DNA of 64,000 bases from Bettongia penicillata ogilbyi (GCA_023548195.1 JAJHZJ010000415.1:1-64000), one strand, 5' to 3'. Counted from the stretch's first letter, positions 45,476 to 58,429 are shown. Numbers and translations: made by a program. The notes: a model not told the origin generated them from the sequence alone.

Positions 45476-46235
45476 TAGTAGAGAAAGAAAAAAGAACAAA
45501 AAAGAATGAAGGAAAAGTTCATTTACATGGTTGTAAAAGAAGACCATATGTGACCTTCAGCACTGTCTTTCAACAAAATTTGTTTTCAGGTTTTTTTTTC
45601 TTTTTCTCCTTTTTTCTTTTCTCTTTTTTCCTCTTCTTTTTCATTTCTTTTCATGTCATGTTCTGTTCCCTGTATCTTTGCTAAGATGTTACTGACTTTC
45701 AGACTCACTTTTGACAACGTCAGTGTCTCACCCACCAGTATGAATTTTACTCTACTGCTGACTTCCTCACAGGGTGCAGATAACTTATTGCAAAGTAAAG
45801 TACACAAAATGCTTACAGTGAGTGCATCTATACAGGTAATATTATTATAACATCACCCCCAAGGACTGCAGTTGGCAACAGAAAATAAATTCCTAAATCA
45901 TAAAGAATATACATGGTGTCTGTAAGAATACTTTTAAGAAACACAATTGTATCTGTACTAAGGAATATAGAGCTATCAATTATAAGAAATTATAGGGTCC
46001 TTATTAACCTTATAATCAAATACTTCAAATTAATTATAATAATGAAGAATTAGCTATTTAAAATGAGTTGCATAAATACTATATCTCAAAGTCTAGAATA
46101 CCATAACTGAAGTAGGAGATCAGGTGGTAGGAAATAAAATTGGGAAGAAATCTTTCATAGCCTTCCCCTATTACTGTGGATTTCAGTATTTGCAAAGAAT
46201 GATACATATGAAGAATATATATTGCACAGAGACAT
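45476..46235. other. No feature recognised; pyrimidine tract inside
   Basis: Unique-looking sequence. A T/C-rich stretch (about 45590-45650) is low complexity. No conserved coding frame. Confidence 0.35.
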
Positions 46236-46318
46236 CTATACACATGCATACATATGTATATATACATATATGTGTGTATATATGTAAAAATACATATATA
46301 TATATATATATATGCAGA
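46236..46318 (+). repeat. (AT)n/(GTAT)n microsatellite
   Basis: CATACATATGTATATATACA grading to pure AT; lies about 40 bases before the L1 start. Confidence 0.93.
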
Positions 46319-46879
46319 TTAAATAAATGTCTGTAACTCACCTACGTGAACTTGAACTTCCTGGAGCCAAAATGGTGGAGTGATTGGTAAATGCTCTCTC
46401 CTTCTCCCTTTGTTGACCTTAAAAGAACAATAAAATATTTCCCAAAAAAAATCCTGGTTCAGTGAGATCAGAAGGAGAGGCAAGCCATCTTGTAGCACCT
46501 GAGACTTGGACAATCGCTAAAGAATATTCCTGTTACTGTGGCAGAGGAATGGGCCTGTTCCAGACAGCTTGTGGTCCAGGAGGGTGGATTATCACACTAG
46601 GACCCAGGTGTGCCTAAGCACTCCAGAGGAAAAAGGAAGAAACTACAGCAGCCAGAATCACCAAGCACTGAGCTTGCCATTGCTCTAGCTCAGTTGAGGA
46701 GATCTCCTGTGAAGAAACCACCCCTCCCCCACACTCAATAAGCTACTTTCAGGACTAATCTGGGGAAACACAAACAGAATTTGCCTGCCTTTGCTTTCTC
46801 ACATCAACCAGCTCAGCACAAGCTTCTGTAGTGTCTACCTGAAAGAACCAGAGGACACAACATATAAAGCCTCACCATC

Positions 46880-48005
46880 ATAAGCCAACAGCAAAAGAGG
46901 AAGGAAAAGACAATAGAATCTTTCTATGGGGATAAGGACCAAACACAAATACTAAAGAGGTCAGTATTGAGACTTTACTCCCATCTGAAACTTCAGAAGG
47001 AACTATGAAATGCTAACATGCACAAAGAGCACTCCTGGAACAACTAGAGAAGGAAATAGAAGAAACAATGGCCAATAATTTTAAAAGTATGAAAAAAAGA
47101 ATTCATTGAAGAGAATAGCTCTTTAAAAAGCAAAACTGAACAAATGGAAAAGGAATCAGAAAACCTAACTGGGAAAATTGCACAAATGGAAAAGGAAGCA
47201 CAAAACCTAACTGGGATAATCGGACAAATGGAAAAGGAAGTACAACAATTACCTGGAGAAAATATTCCTTAAAAGGAATAATTGGATAGATGGAAAAGTA
47301 GATGGAAAAGTTAATTGAAGAAAAAATTTGATGAAAATCAGAATTGGATAAATAGAACCTAATGACTCTATGAGACAGCAAGAATCAGTCAAACAAAATC
47401 TAAAGAATGAAAAGATAGAAGAAATTCCAAAATATGTAATTGGAAAAACAACTGACCTGGAAAATAGATCCAGGAGAGAAAATTTAAGAATTATTGTCCT
47501 ACCTTAAAACCATGATGGAATAAAGTCTGGACAATATCATCCAAGAAATCATCAAGGAAAAAAGCGCAGAAGTGCTAGATCCAGAGGATAAAATAGTCAC
47601 TTAAAGAATCCACCACTCACTTCCCAAAAGGGATCCTAGGGATCCCAAAAAATAAAATAAAACTCCATGAAATATTGTTGCCAAATTCCAGAACTATCAA
47701 GTGAAGGAGAAAATACCACAGGCAGCCAGAAAGAAGCCATTTTAATATCAAGGAGATATAGTCAGGATCACACAGGATGTTGCAGCTTCTACATTCAAAG
47801 ACTGAAGAAATTGGATTATGATATTTTGCAAGGCAAAGGACCTGGGACTACAACCAAGGATCAATTACCCAGGAAAGTTCAGCATAACAATTCAGGAAAG
47901 GAGATGGACATTCAAAGAAATAAGGGATTTCCAGACCTTCCTCATAAAAAGATCAGAACTCAATAAAAAATTTGATCTTCAAACACAAATCACAAGAAAG
48001 GAATA
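46880..48005 (+). pseudogene. L1 ORF1, decayed
   Basis: Start codon apparently lost (ATCATAAGCC where the relative has ATCATGAAG). FYGDKDQTQ-like beginning, a coiled coil with a locally repeated QMEKEVQNLTG unit (about 47135-47260), ENRSRRENLRIIVLP (about 47458-47505), and the C-terminal RSELNKKFDLQTQITRKE (about 47950-48003). Multiple frameshifts. Confidence 0.75.
47135..47262 (+). repeat. In-frame coiled-coil repeat in L1 ORF1
   Basis: Three near-copies of about 48 bases, each containing CAAATGGAAAAGGAA and AACCTAACTGGGA-type text, encode repeated heptads. Relatives have fewer units, so the coiled coil length varies by unit gain. Confidence 0.65.
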
Positions 48006-48574
48006 GAGGTAAACAAGAGAAAAGAAAACTTTTTACTCAATTTGGGCAAACTCTTTACCTCCCTATAAGCGATAATGCTACTCATTAGTCTTGAGAATTG
48101 TATATCTATTTTGAAATATAAAAGGGATATACAGAGATAGAGGGAACAGGTATAAAGTAAATTATGTGATGATAAAAATGTTATTTAAGTATGTGAAGGG
48201 ATTGTAACAGGAGGTGTGAAAAGGAGAAAGTAGAAAATAGTAAATTACATCACAGGAAGAAGTACAAAATTATACTACAATAGAGGAAAATAGGGAGGGA
48301 GATGAGCATTATTTAAGAGGTAATCTCATCTCATTTGTTTCAAGGAGGGAACAACCAATTTAAGTAAATAAAACTAACTAGCTCTAAAGGCAGTAGGAGA
48401 GGAAGGGTGGCTAAAAGAGAGGTAAGAATTAGTAAGTGTAAAGGGCAGGGGGGCTGAAAGAAGGAAGGGATGACTGCAGTAGGTGGTGGTAAAAAATTAA
48501 TACTCTATTTTGGGGGGGAAGGGATAACTAAAAGCACAAATATGGGAAAGAGAAGAGAGGGAATAGGCAAAGAT

Positions 48575-51500
48575 AGTAATCATAACTGGGAGTGTGAATG
48601 GGATGAATTGTCCCATAAAATGGAGACAGATGAGTGGATTAAAAGCTGTAATCCAACAACATGTTGTTTACAAGAAATACATTTGAAACAGGAGGATAAG
48701 CACAGTGTAAAGGTAAAAGGTTGGAGGAAAATATATTGGGCTTCAGCTGATGTAAGAAAAGCAGGAGTCGCAATCCTGCTCAGACAAAGCAAGAGCAGAA
48801 ATAGATCTAATCAAAACAGATAAAGAAGGAAACTATATCCTGCTAAAAGGCACCATAGGAAATGAAGCAATATCATTGCTAAACATATATGCTCCAAGTG
48901 GTATAGCATCCAGATTCTTAGAGGAGAAGTTAAGGGAGTTACAGGAAGAAGTAGACAGCAAAACTATACTAGTGGGGGACCTCAACCTCCCCCTACCTAA
49001 ACTAGATAAATATAACCTTAAAATAAACAGGAAAGAAGATAATGAGGTGAATAAAACTCTCCAAAATGTAGATATGATAGATCTCTGGAGAAAACTGAAA
49101 GGGGATAGAAAGGAATATACATTTTTCTCAGCGATACATGGCACATATACCAAAACTGGCCATGTACTAGGGCATAAAAACCTCACAATCCAGTGTAGAA
49201 AGGCAGAGATATTCAATGCATGCTTCTCATACCATAATGTAACAAAAATCATATAAAATAAATGGCAATGGAAAGATAGACCAAAAATTAAACAAAATAA
49301 TCTAATTCTAAAGAAGGGAGTGGTTGAGCAACAAATAAGAGAAACAATTAACAACTTCATTCAAGAGAATGACAATAATAAGACAAACTACTGCAAAAGC
49401 AGTTCTTAGGGGAAGCTTTATGTCTTTGAATGCCTACATGAATAAAATAGAAAAAGAGGAAATCAATAAATTGGGCATACAACTGAAAAAGCTAGAAAAA
49501 GAAAAAAATTGAAAATGCCCAATAAATACAAAATTGGAAATACTGAAGATCAAAGGAGAGATTAATAAAATTGAAATTAAGAAAACTATTGAACTAATGA
49601 ATAAAACGAAGAGGTGATTTTATGAAAAAAAACAACAAAATTGATAAAACTTTGGTCAATTTGATTTAAAAAAAAATAAAGAAGAAAACCGAATAACCAA
49701 TATCAAAAATAAAAGGATAAACTCATGTCCAATGAGGAGAAAATTAAAATAATAATTAGAAATTACTTTGCCCAACTTTATGCCCATAACTTCAACAATC
49801 TAAATGAGATGGATGATTATTTTAAAAACATATAAACTGCCCTGATTAACACAAGAGGAATTTGAATACTTGAACAACCCAATCTCAGAAAACAAAATTG
49901 GAAAAGCCATCGATGAACTCCCTAGGAAAAAAATCTCCAGGACCAGATGGATTTACAAGTGAATTCTATCAAATATTTAAAGAACAGTTCATTCAAATAC
50001 TATATAGACTATCTGGGAAAACTGGTGAAGAAAGAGTCCTCCCTAATTCTTTCTCTGATACAAATATGGTTTTGATTCCTAAACCAGGGAGAGACAAAAC
50101 AGAGAAAGAAAATTTTAGACCAATTTCTCTAATGAATATAGATGCTAAAATTTCAAATAAGATTTTAGCAAAAAAAATACAGCAACTTATCATGAGAATG
50201 ATACATTATGATTGGGTAGGATTCATACCAGGAATGCAAGGTTAGTTCAATGTTGGGAAAACTTTTAGCATTGTTGATCATAGTAACAACAAAACTAACA
50301 GAAACCACATAATTATCTCAATAGATGCAGAAAAATTTTTTGACAAAATACAACACTCATTGCTATTAAAATCACTGAAGAGCACAGGAATAAAGAGAAC
50401 TTCCCATAACACAATAAGCAGTATATTTATCTAAAACCTTCAAGAAGCATTATATGCAATTGAGATAAGCTAGATGCATTTCCAATAAGATAAGGAGTGA
50501 AACAGGGATGTCCATTATCACCCGTATTATTCAATATGGTACTAGAAATGTTAGCTGTACCAAGTAGAGAATATAAAGAAATTGAAGAAATTTGAATAGG
50601 CAAAGAAGAACCTAAGTTTTCACTCTTTGCAGATGATATGATGGTATACTTAGAGAACTCCAGAAATTCAAGTAAAAATAAACTACTTGACATAATAAAC
50701 AACTTTGGCAAAGTTATAGGTTACAAAATATACCTACAAAAATCTTCTGCATTTCTATATATTACTAATGAAGCCCAACAGAAGAGATAGAAAAATAGAA
50801 AGAAAAATCCCATTTAAAGGTAGGGTAGACAAATATTTGGTAGTCTACCTACCAAAACAAATCCAGGGACTATATGAACACAAAGACAAGGCACTTTTCA
50901 TACAAATAAAGTCAGATCTATGTAAGTAGAAAAACATCAGTTGCTGATGGGTAGACTGAGTCAATATAATAAAAATGACAATTCTACCTAAATTAATTTT
51001 CATGAAAATCAAATTGATAATTATTTTCTAGAGCTGGAAAAAAAGCAATATCAGAATTTATCTAGAAAAACAAAAGTTCCAGAATAGCAAGGGAACTATT
51101 GGAAAGAAGTGCTAGGAAAGGTGGCCTAACTGTATCAGATCTCAAATTGTTTTATGAAGCAGCAATTTATCAAAACCACTTGGTACTGGTTAAGAAACAG
51201 AAGAGTAGAAAAGTGGAATATGCTAGGTACTCAAGACACAGTAGGCAATGCATATAACAATCTACTGTTTGATAAACCTAAGGACCCCAACTTCTGGGAT
51301 AAGAACTCACTGACAAAAAAAATGGCTGAGAAAACTGGATGAAATCTGGCTGAAACTAGGCATAGACCAAAACCTGACACCATACACAAGAATAAAGTCC
51401 AAATGGGTACAAGATCTGGGTGTAAACATTGATACTATAAACAAATTAGTGGAGCATGGAATAGTGTATTTATCAGATTTATGGGGAAGGGAAGAATTTT

Positions 51501-52348
51501 TGAATAAAGAAGAGACAGAAAGCACCAGGGAGTGGAAAATGGATAATTTTTATAACATTAAACTGAAAAGTTTTTGCACAACCAAATCCAATGGAACCAA
51601 GATTAGGAGGGAAGAAGAAAACCGGGAAAGAATTTTTGCAACTAATGTCTGTGATTAAGGCCTCATTTCTAAAATATATAGAGAACTGAGTCAAATGTAT
51701 AAGACTACAAACCATTTCCCAAATGGTCAAAAGCTATGTACAGACGATTTTCAGAGGAAGAAATTAAAGCTCTCTATACTCATATGAAAAAATGCTCTAA
51801 ATCATTATTGATTAGAGAGATGTAAATCAAAACAACTCTTGAGATACCATATCACACTTATAAGATTGACTAACATGACAGAATAGGAAGATGATAAATG
51901 TTGTAGAAGATGTGGGAGAGTTGGAACACTAATTCATTGCTGGTGGAGCTGTGAGCTGATCCAACCACTCTGGAGAGAAATTTGGAACTATGCCTAAAGG
52001 GTTACAAAAAAGTGCATACCCTTTGACCCAACAATCCTGCTTCTAGGACTGTATCCCCAAGAGATCATAAAAATGGGGAAGGGTTCCACATGTACAAAAA
52101 TATTTATAGCAGCAGTCTTTGTGGTGATCAAAACCTGGGAATCAAGGGGATGCCCATCAATTGGGGAGTGGCTGAATAAATTATGGTATATGAATTTAAC
52201 AGAACATTATTGCACTATAAGAAATGAACAGAAAGACTTTAGAGACACCTGCAAAGACTTATGTTATCTGATGCTGAACAAAAAGAGCAGAAACAAGACA
52301 ACTTTCTACACAGCAATGATCACAGTGTGCAAAGACTTTTTCTGGTAG
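48575..52348 (+). pseudogene. L1 ORF2 endonuclease-reverse transcriptase, decayed
   Basis: Order: endonuclease (CLQEIHLKQEDKHS at about 48665, DVRKAGVAIL at about 48752, LVGDLNLPLPKLDKYN at about 48970); linker; RT with [22 protein letters not shown] (about 50070-50135), [14 protein letters not shown] (to 50242), [19 protein letters not shown] (about 50505-50560) and the catalytic [13 protein letters not shown] (about 50618-50656); then RNRRVEKWNMLGTQDTVG (about 51195), GIVYLSDLWGREEFLNKEE (about 51457) and the C-terminus TWESRGCPSIGEWLNKLWY (about 52131-52187) to a stop at 52348. Over ten stops or frameshifts. Length and order match mammalian L1 ORF2. Confidence 0.85.
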
Positions 52349-52757
52349 ACTTCGAACTTCATTACAATGCAAGGACTTAAAAAATTTCCAGTGGTCTTCT
52401 AAGGAAAAATGCCTTCCAAATTCACAGAAAGAGATATGGAGTTCAATCTCAGATTGTATCAGATCATTTTCTTTTGTATTATGTATTGGCTTGTTTTGTG
52501 ATTTCTCCGATTCATTTTAATTCTTCCATACAACGTGATTATGATGAGAATGTGTTTAATAGGAGTGCATGCGTAGAACCTATACAAAATTATATGCCAT
52601 CTCAAGGAGGGAGAGGGACCTGGGGGGGAGGGAGAGGGAGTGAGAGAAAGAAAAATCTAGGTTGTATGAATACTGATTGTGGAAGACTAAAAATAAATTA
52701 ATAAATAAAATACAAAAGAAAAAAAATTACAAAAGAAAACGAAAGAAAAAAAGAAAA

Positions 52758-54195
52758 GTGGTCTTTTTCTTCACCAAGGCAAATGCTGGTGCCCTTGGTT
52801 CCCAATTTTTCTTTTTCTCCAAGAGTCTATAAATCTTTTCTATTTATTGGATCCTTTTCTATTGCTTAGGGATAAGCTCAGGTAGCCCTCTGTATTTAAA
52901 ACAAAACAGAACAAAATAATTTCATTGAAGACTTGTGATTCCCTTAAGCTACTCCACCATATCTCTCCTCTTTTGCATTGCCAAACTCTTAGATATAGTT
53001 GGCCTATACCTGCTGCTTACTCTTTCTGACCACTCCCCTCTCAATGTCTAAAATAAAGCTTCTAGCACCACCATGGTATGGAAAATGTTCTAACCAAGAT
53101 TTCTACTCATCCCTTATCTGGTAAATCTAATGATCTTTTATCCGTCTGCATGTTTCTTGACTATTATCTAGTTGAGACCATTCTCTCAGTTTGCATTATT
53201 CACTACCCTCTCCTACTGAATATTCTCTCCTCCACTGAATTCTGAATGTTTATTTTGTTGTTGTTTTTGTTGCTTGTTTTGGTGCTTCTCTTACCTCTTT
53301 GACCACATATTCTCAGGTTATTTTGTTTTGTTTTTGCTCTTTTGTCAACCATCTTCAACCCTCAAACATAAGTCTTAACTGAAAATCTGTCCTAGATCAT
53401 CTTTTCCCTCTATACCCTCTCCATTCACGAACCCAGAACTACTCTGGGTGCTCAGTCACTCCTGAATCTATATTTCTAATACATCTTCTGAACTCTAGAA
53501 ATGCATTGCCAGTAGTGGCCATTCCATGCCTGTCCTTGAATTAAAAATTTCCTGTTTTTCCCCTTGCTCCAGCAACTGCAAGATGTTCCAGTTTTAGTGC
53601 TCAGGAAACTGCATTCTGAAAGACATCTTGCCACTGACTAGCAGGAACAAGATGCTTTTCTTTCTACTTTTGCATGATGTATAAAAAACATCTAGAAATT
53701 GAGATTACAGAGAGAAGTGAGAAAACAGGCATTTATTCAGTGTTCATATTAATTGTTTTGTAAAACATTGTAGAAATAGGGTCTTCCAGCCAAAGAATGA
53801 CATTTATTCCACAATAGGAGTGAGAAAACTATAGTCTAATCAGTAGGTCAAATCTACCCCACTGCCCTTTTGTGGTTAATAGGCTTACAATATTTTTATA
53901 TTTTCAAAATACCTTTTTGTTATTTTTTAAACTATATTTTAAAAATTCTATGCTCCCATCTGTACAACATCAGCCATCAACTTGAATTTGGCCCTTAGGT
54001 CCATAGTTTCCTCCCCCCACACACACTTATAATATACCTCCCATATCTTCTCATTATAAATTTGACGTTTTTGTTCATGTTGCTAAAGTAAAGCATTTTG
54101 AAAATATATACAAATTTGCTGATGCATTAAGGACAAAAAAAATAGTGAAGAAGAAAAGATTAGATATCTGGAATCATTGGGGAGAAAAGTGTGTT
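52758..54195. other. Mostly unassigned; possible L2-type relic
   Basis: Pyrimidine-biased unique-looking sequence. 52980-53480 (CTCCACCATATCTCTCCTCT onward, ACTCCTGAATCTATATTTCT) faintly resembles the L2-like text at 55640-55940. No coding signal. Confidence 0.35.
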
Positions 54196-54430
54196 ATTTA
54201 ATCACTTTTCAGTCCTGTCTGACCCTTTGTTTGGCAAACATCATGGAGTGGTTTGACATTTCCTATTGCAGGTCATTTTGTGGATGAAGAACCTGAAGCA
54301 ACCAAGGTTAAGTGACTTGTCCAGAGTCACAGAGCTAGAAAGCATCTAATGCCAGATTTTTAACTCAGGAAGTAGAGTCTTCTTGACTCCAGGACCAGCA
54401 ATCTATCCACTATGCCACCTGGCTGCCCCT
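54196..54430 (-). repeat. tRNA-type SINE with RTE-type tail
   Basis: Reverse orientation: CAGTCCTGTCTGACCCTTTG, AAGTGACTTGTCCAGAGTCA and the head CACTATGCCACCTGGCTGCC. Confidence 0.75.
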
Positions 54431-54439
54431 GAAAAAAAG

Positions 54440-54835
54440 TTTTAGAGATTATCTTTTATGATTTCTTTATTTTAAAGATGTAGAATCGAAAACTCAATTA
54501 ATTAAAGTGATTTGCCCAATATTGCACAAGTTTCACTTTTTTTCCTACTTCTGCAAGTTTAATAATAGTTCTACTCTGCTGTTTTAGATTCATCTCTGGC
54601 TCAATTGTTTTAGTATATTTCATAAATTGCTAAGTTCTCAAGACACTACATGAGCAAAAAGTCTATGCTCTCCTTAGCTTAGGAATTCATCTCTGTTTCA
54701 TGGATTGGTCTTGGGTAATTGCCTAAAGCACAAAGAGGTTATGTGATTTGCTCAGCTACTGTCAGAAAAAGGAATTTGAAAACATGTTCCTACCTATAAG
54801 ACTATTACTCTAACCACTGTGGCACTGTCTTTGAA
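54440..54835 (+). repeat. Two MIR/tRNA-type SINE fragments
   Basis: 54440-54540 has AAAGTGATTTGCCCAATATT; 54690-54835 has GCACAAAGAGGTTATGTGAT and CTCTAACCACTGTGGCACTG. Both plus, diverged; about 150 bases between them unassigned. Confidence 0.5.
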
Positions 54836-54947
54836 TGTTACCAGGGAAGAATGGAATTGTCTTGGAAACCCTTAATTCTAAGATGTAGCATTATTTTTAT
54901 TGTAGCCATTAGCATTATGGTCAGAAGTAAGTAGAATACATACACAC

Positions 54948-54956
54948 ACATATACG

Positions 54957-55043
<87 letters not shown>
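54948..55043 (+). repeat. (TA)n microsatellite, inverted
   Basis: About 95 bases of TA with a central ATAATATAT break; each arm is its own complement, able to form a cruciform. Confidence 0.95.
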
Positions 55044-55044
<1 letters not shown>

Positions 55045-55639
55045 CAACTGTCTTTTCTATCTCACCTGTGTTGTGTGCTTTCACTGAAAAGACTTTTAAA
55101 GTTTATGTGTGTATGTGTGTGTGTCTATATACACTTAGCATTTGATGTCCTCATTAAATCAACAACCATGACATTGGTCAATTTCCTTCTGATTTGGAAA
55201 TGTTTATGTTTTGCTTGCCTTCTTTTATTCAATTTCAAATTAAAGATTGGTAAAAAAAAAAATTTTATATCATTATTTTGAAGTCTAGTTCTTTTGTGTC
55301 TGTTTTGTTTTTTAAATTTTTACTGTTTAAATAAGAGTATAGCGAATTGAGGTTTAACAGAAATACCAATAAGTACATGCCAAAAGGCACTTTAAATGGG
55401 GGAAAGTGATTTGACTTCCCCAGACCTGATCTAAAATTTGGTAATTAACAAAGCTAATTAGCTAACCTAGTTAGGAGAAAAACTGATCCTGAGGTTTTTG
55501 TGACATTGTTAGAACATGATTCTCTTACTCCTTTATCTCAATGATCCTTCATCATTATATTCAGTCACTATGTAAAGAGGTCCAAACATTGCTCTCTCTG
55601 GGGCCCCATTCATTTCTCTCTGCTTACTATGTTGCTGTT
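55044..55639. other. No feature recognised
   Basis: AT-rich sequence with a short GTGTATGTGTGTGTGTC stretch near 55106. No family or coding signal. Confidence 0.35.
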
Positions 55640-55945
55640 GCTTTTTAAGTGGTCTTATAAGTTCCCACTGATTCATATATCATCTCTATGGATGAATCTC
55701 AAATATGTATGTATGTATGTATGTCTATATGTATGTATGTATGTATCCAATCCTCATCTCTCTCCTGAACTCCAGTCCTATTGTCCAGCAATCTGATGGT
55801 ATAGCCATCTGAATATCCCATGGGAAATTTACACTGAACATGTCTAAAATAGAACTCATAATCTTTTCCCCTTCATTGACCCTTCCTTCTAAATTTTGCT
55901 TGTTTGTTCTTATGGTTAGACTCCAACATTTTTCTAGTCATTCAT
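55640..55945 (+). repeat. L2-type LINE relic with (TATG)n
   Basis: AATCCTCATCTCTCTCCTGA, CTCCAGTCCTATTGTCCAGC and ACATGTCTAAAATAGAACTC are the ancient element. A (TATG)n tract has expanded inside at about 55706-55746. Confidence 0.5.
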
Positions 55946-55949
55946 CATT

Positions 55950-56778
55950 CTTTTTTTCTTCTTTTTAATAGTATTTTTCCCTAGTTACACAACAAGACAA
56001 TTTTTAGCATTCATTTTTACAAGATTTTGAGTTGCAAATTTTTCTCCTTCCCTCCCTTTCTTTCCTCTCTTACTACAATGGTATGCAATTTGATATAGGT
56101 TATACATGTGTTACTATATAAAACATATTTCCATATTAGCTACAGTTGTAAAAGAAAAAAATATATCAAAAGAAAAACAAGAAAAAGAATAAAGTAAGTG
56201 AAAAAGTATGCTTCAATCTGCTTTCAGAGTCCATCAGTTCTTTATCTAGATGTGGATAGCATTTTCCTTCCTGAATCCTTTGTACTTGTCTTGGGTCATT
56301 TTGTTACTGAGAACTGAATCATTCATAGTTGATCATGACACATCGTTGTGGATACTCTGTACAATTTTTCCTAGCTCTGCTTGTTTCACTTTGCATCAAT
56401 TCAAATGAGTCTAAGCTTTTCTAAAATCTTCCTATTTAACATTTCGTATTGTACAATAGTATTCCCTTATATTCATACACCACAGTTTATTCAGCCATTC
56501 CCCAAGGGCATGCCCTCAATTTCAAGTACCTTGACACCAAGAAAAAAGCTGCTATAAATATTTTTGCAGTGTTGGTCATTTTTCCTTTATAAAATGATCT
56601 CTTTGGGGTATAGACCTAGAAGTGGTATTCCTGGATCACAGGTTAAACACAGTTTGATTTTCCTTTGGGTATAGTTCCAAATTGCTCTTGAGAATGGTTT
56701 GATCAGTTCACAACTCCACTATGTATTAATGTTCTAGTTTTCCCACATCCTCTCCAACATTTATCATTACCCTTTTAT
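55950..56778 (-). mobile_element. L1 3' fragment (ORF2 end and 3' UTR)
   Basis: Tail at 55950-56040, 3' UTR (ACATATTTCCATATTAGCTA), then the ORF2 C-terminal region in reverse: CACCACAGTTTATTCAGCCA, CAGCTATAAATATTTTTGC-like text and CACATCCTCTCCAACATTTA. 5'-truncated at about 56778. A different 3' UTR subtype from the L1 at 46359. Confidence 0.75.
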
Positions 56779-57290
56779 TATATACTGAAGCATAGCAGGG
56801 GTGCAGCCCTGGAAGCAGCCTCTTTACTTTGGCACCTGTAGGGTTTGAGTCTACCTGTTTGCCCAGGGCTGTGCTAAAGCACATGGAAGTCTAGCCATTG
56901 GTAAATGCTCATTTGTCAGGGCAAACTTGAAGCATCTTAATGGTTCTACAAGTTGAAGTCTGACAATTCTCCTGACTATACTGAAGCACATACAGGGTTT
57001 GGTATTGGCAGGGTGGAAGGGTGGAGTGGAACCTGGGAGGAAGTGAATGCGTGGGGTTAGGTCAGAAGGAATAGAACAGGCCAACTAACACATTGTGAGA
57101 ATTGATAGTGAGAAGACCCTGGGTGAGGGAGGGTAGGTTTGAGAATGGTTTTGCCCTTTGATGTGAACATGTTTATTAACTTCTGGGTCACCATGATGGA
57201 TTTGGCTTTCTGGTTCTAGGATTTGGCTTTCTGGTGTTCAAATAAAATGCTTTTCTTCTGCCTTCTATACAGAAAGTCTTTTATATTTAA
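56779..57290 (+). other. Unassigned, possibly an LTR
   Basis: A compositionally distinct, GC-balanced block between two L1/SINE regions. It has AATAAA at 57241-57246, about 40 bases before the block's end, and repeats of TATACTGAAGCA (56782 and 56978). A solo LTR is possible, but no target-site duplication, PBS or internal retroviral sequence was found. Confidence 0.3.
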
Positions 57291-57359
57291 TGATTGAGAA
57301 CTACACTGACATATTATAGTCACCACCAGTGCTGTGATACAGGACAGCAGATTCTTTTT

Positions 57360-57530
57360 GGTCGCTAGATGGTGTAAGCTGTGTGACCCTGGGCAAGTCA
57401 CTTAACCCTGTTTGCCACAGTTGCTCATCTGTAAAATGATCTGGAGAAGGAAATATTAAACCACTCCAGTATATTTGAGAAGAAAACCCCAAAGAATGTC
57501 AGGAAGGGGTGGACATAACTGAAAAAAAAA
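57360..57530 (+). repeat. tRNA-type SINE with RTE-type tail, internally shortened
   Basis: GTGTGACCCTGGGCAAGTCA and CACTTAACCCTGTTTGCC, then GGAGAAGGAAATATTAAACC and AAGAAAACCCCAAAGAATGT. Part of the tRNA-like head is missing. Confidence 0.75.
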
Positions 57531-57644
57531 CAGGTTATTTTGATTATTACCATTTGTAATAAGATTTGAAATGTGACACTCCTATGCTACTCTCTTGTAC
57601 AATATTTTCATTCATTTCCTTGATACTCCTGAGACTTTGTTTTT

Positions 57645-57795
57645 TACCAAGTGAATTTTATTATTTTCTCCTAACTTTATGAAATAATTCTTTGTTATTT
57701 TGATCAGTATGGCACTGAATAAGTAAATTTAATTAGGTAGAATTTTCCTTTTTGTTACATTGGCCTGGTCTATCCATAAGCAATTATAGAACTTT
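57645..57795 (-). mobile_element. Short L1 ORF2 fragment
   Basis: TATGGCACTGAATAAGTAAA and CTATCCATAAGCAATT parallel 3525-3605 of the better copy (post-RT region). No ends preserved. Confidence 0.7.
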
Positions 57796-58044
57796 AGCAT
57801 CTCCCTTTTGAGTGACCTTCTTATTCCTCCTACAGAATTTTTGACAATCAGAGGAAATTAGCAATGTAGAGTATTGGTATTAGTCATCTAAGTGCCACCT
57901 CTCTAATCCTTCATTGCCCCATAATCCACATATAATTACTTCTCCTTTATCACCTATTCCCTAGGGATGTAAATTGTTTAGGTTCATTTTTATTCTTTTA
58001 CCTACCTTTTACATGAGAGAGACTGTGAAAAATCTCTTGCTGTT

Positions 58045-58285
58045 ATAGTCAATTTTTTCAGTCATATCATAACCATCTTTCCATTTGATCCCATTTGGGG
58101 TTTTCTTGGCAAAAGATAGGGGAGGAGTTTCTCTAGTTTATTTTACAAATGAGGACACTGAGGCAAACAGTGATTTAGTGACTTGCCCAGGGTCACACAG
58201 CTATTACACATCTGAGGTAAGATTTGAACTCAGGAAGATAAGTCTTCCTGATTCCAGGCTCAGCACTCTATCCACTGCCACACCT
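58045..58285 (-). repeat. tRNA-type SINE with RTE-type tail
   Basis: Reverse orientation: TTTGATCCCATTTGGGGTTT, TTCTTGGCAAAAGATAGGGG, CAGTGATTTAGTGACTTGCC and CAGGGTCACACAGCTATTAC, head at CACTCTATCCACTGCCACAC. Well preserved. Confidence 0.8.
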
Positions 58286-58429
58286 CCTGTAGAAAGTGTG
58301 ATTCAAGCTGATTCATGACATATGTGTGACAGCCATTGAGAAGACACAAAGTCTTCATATGGGTATCAAATGTGAAGAATAGTATGTAGATGACGGTTTC
58401 TAAATCACTGAGTACATAAAGGAGAGAAA

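Larger units (their letters stand above)
46359..52757 (+). mobile_element. Near full-length L1, decayed
   Basis: About 6.4 kb in the order 5' start (CCTGGAGCCAAAATGGTGGA), 5' UTR, ORF1, spacer, ORF2 (endonuclease, RT, C-terminus), 3' UTR and A-rich tail (52680-52757). It is the only copy in the window with both ORFs in place. Both are broken by many stops and frameshifts, so it cannot supply protein now. Same subfamily as 38600-42895 (shared ACTGTGGCAGAGGAA in the 5' UTR). No target-site duplication found, consistent with age. Confidence 0.88.

Noticed and set aside
56851..57084. Minus-strand 77-residue frame
   Set aside because: No start context, no recognised domain, lies in the unassigned LTR-like block.
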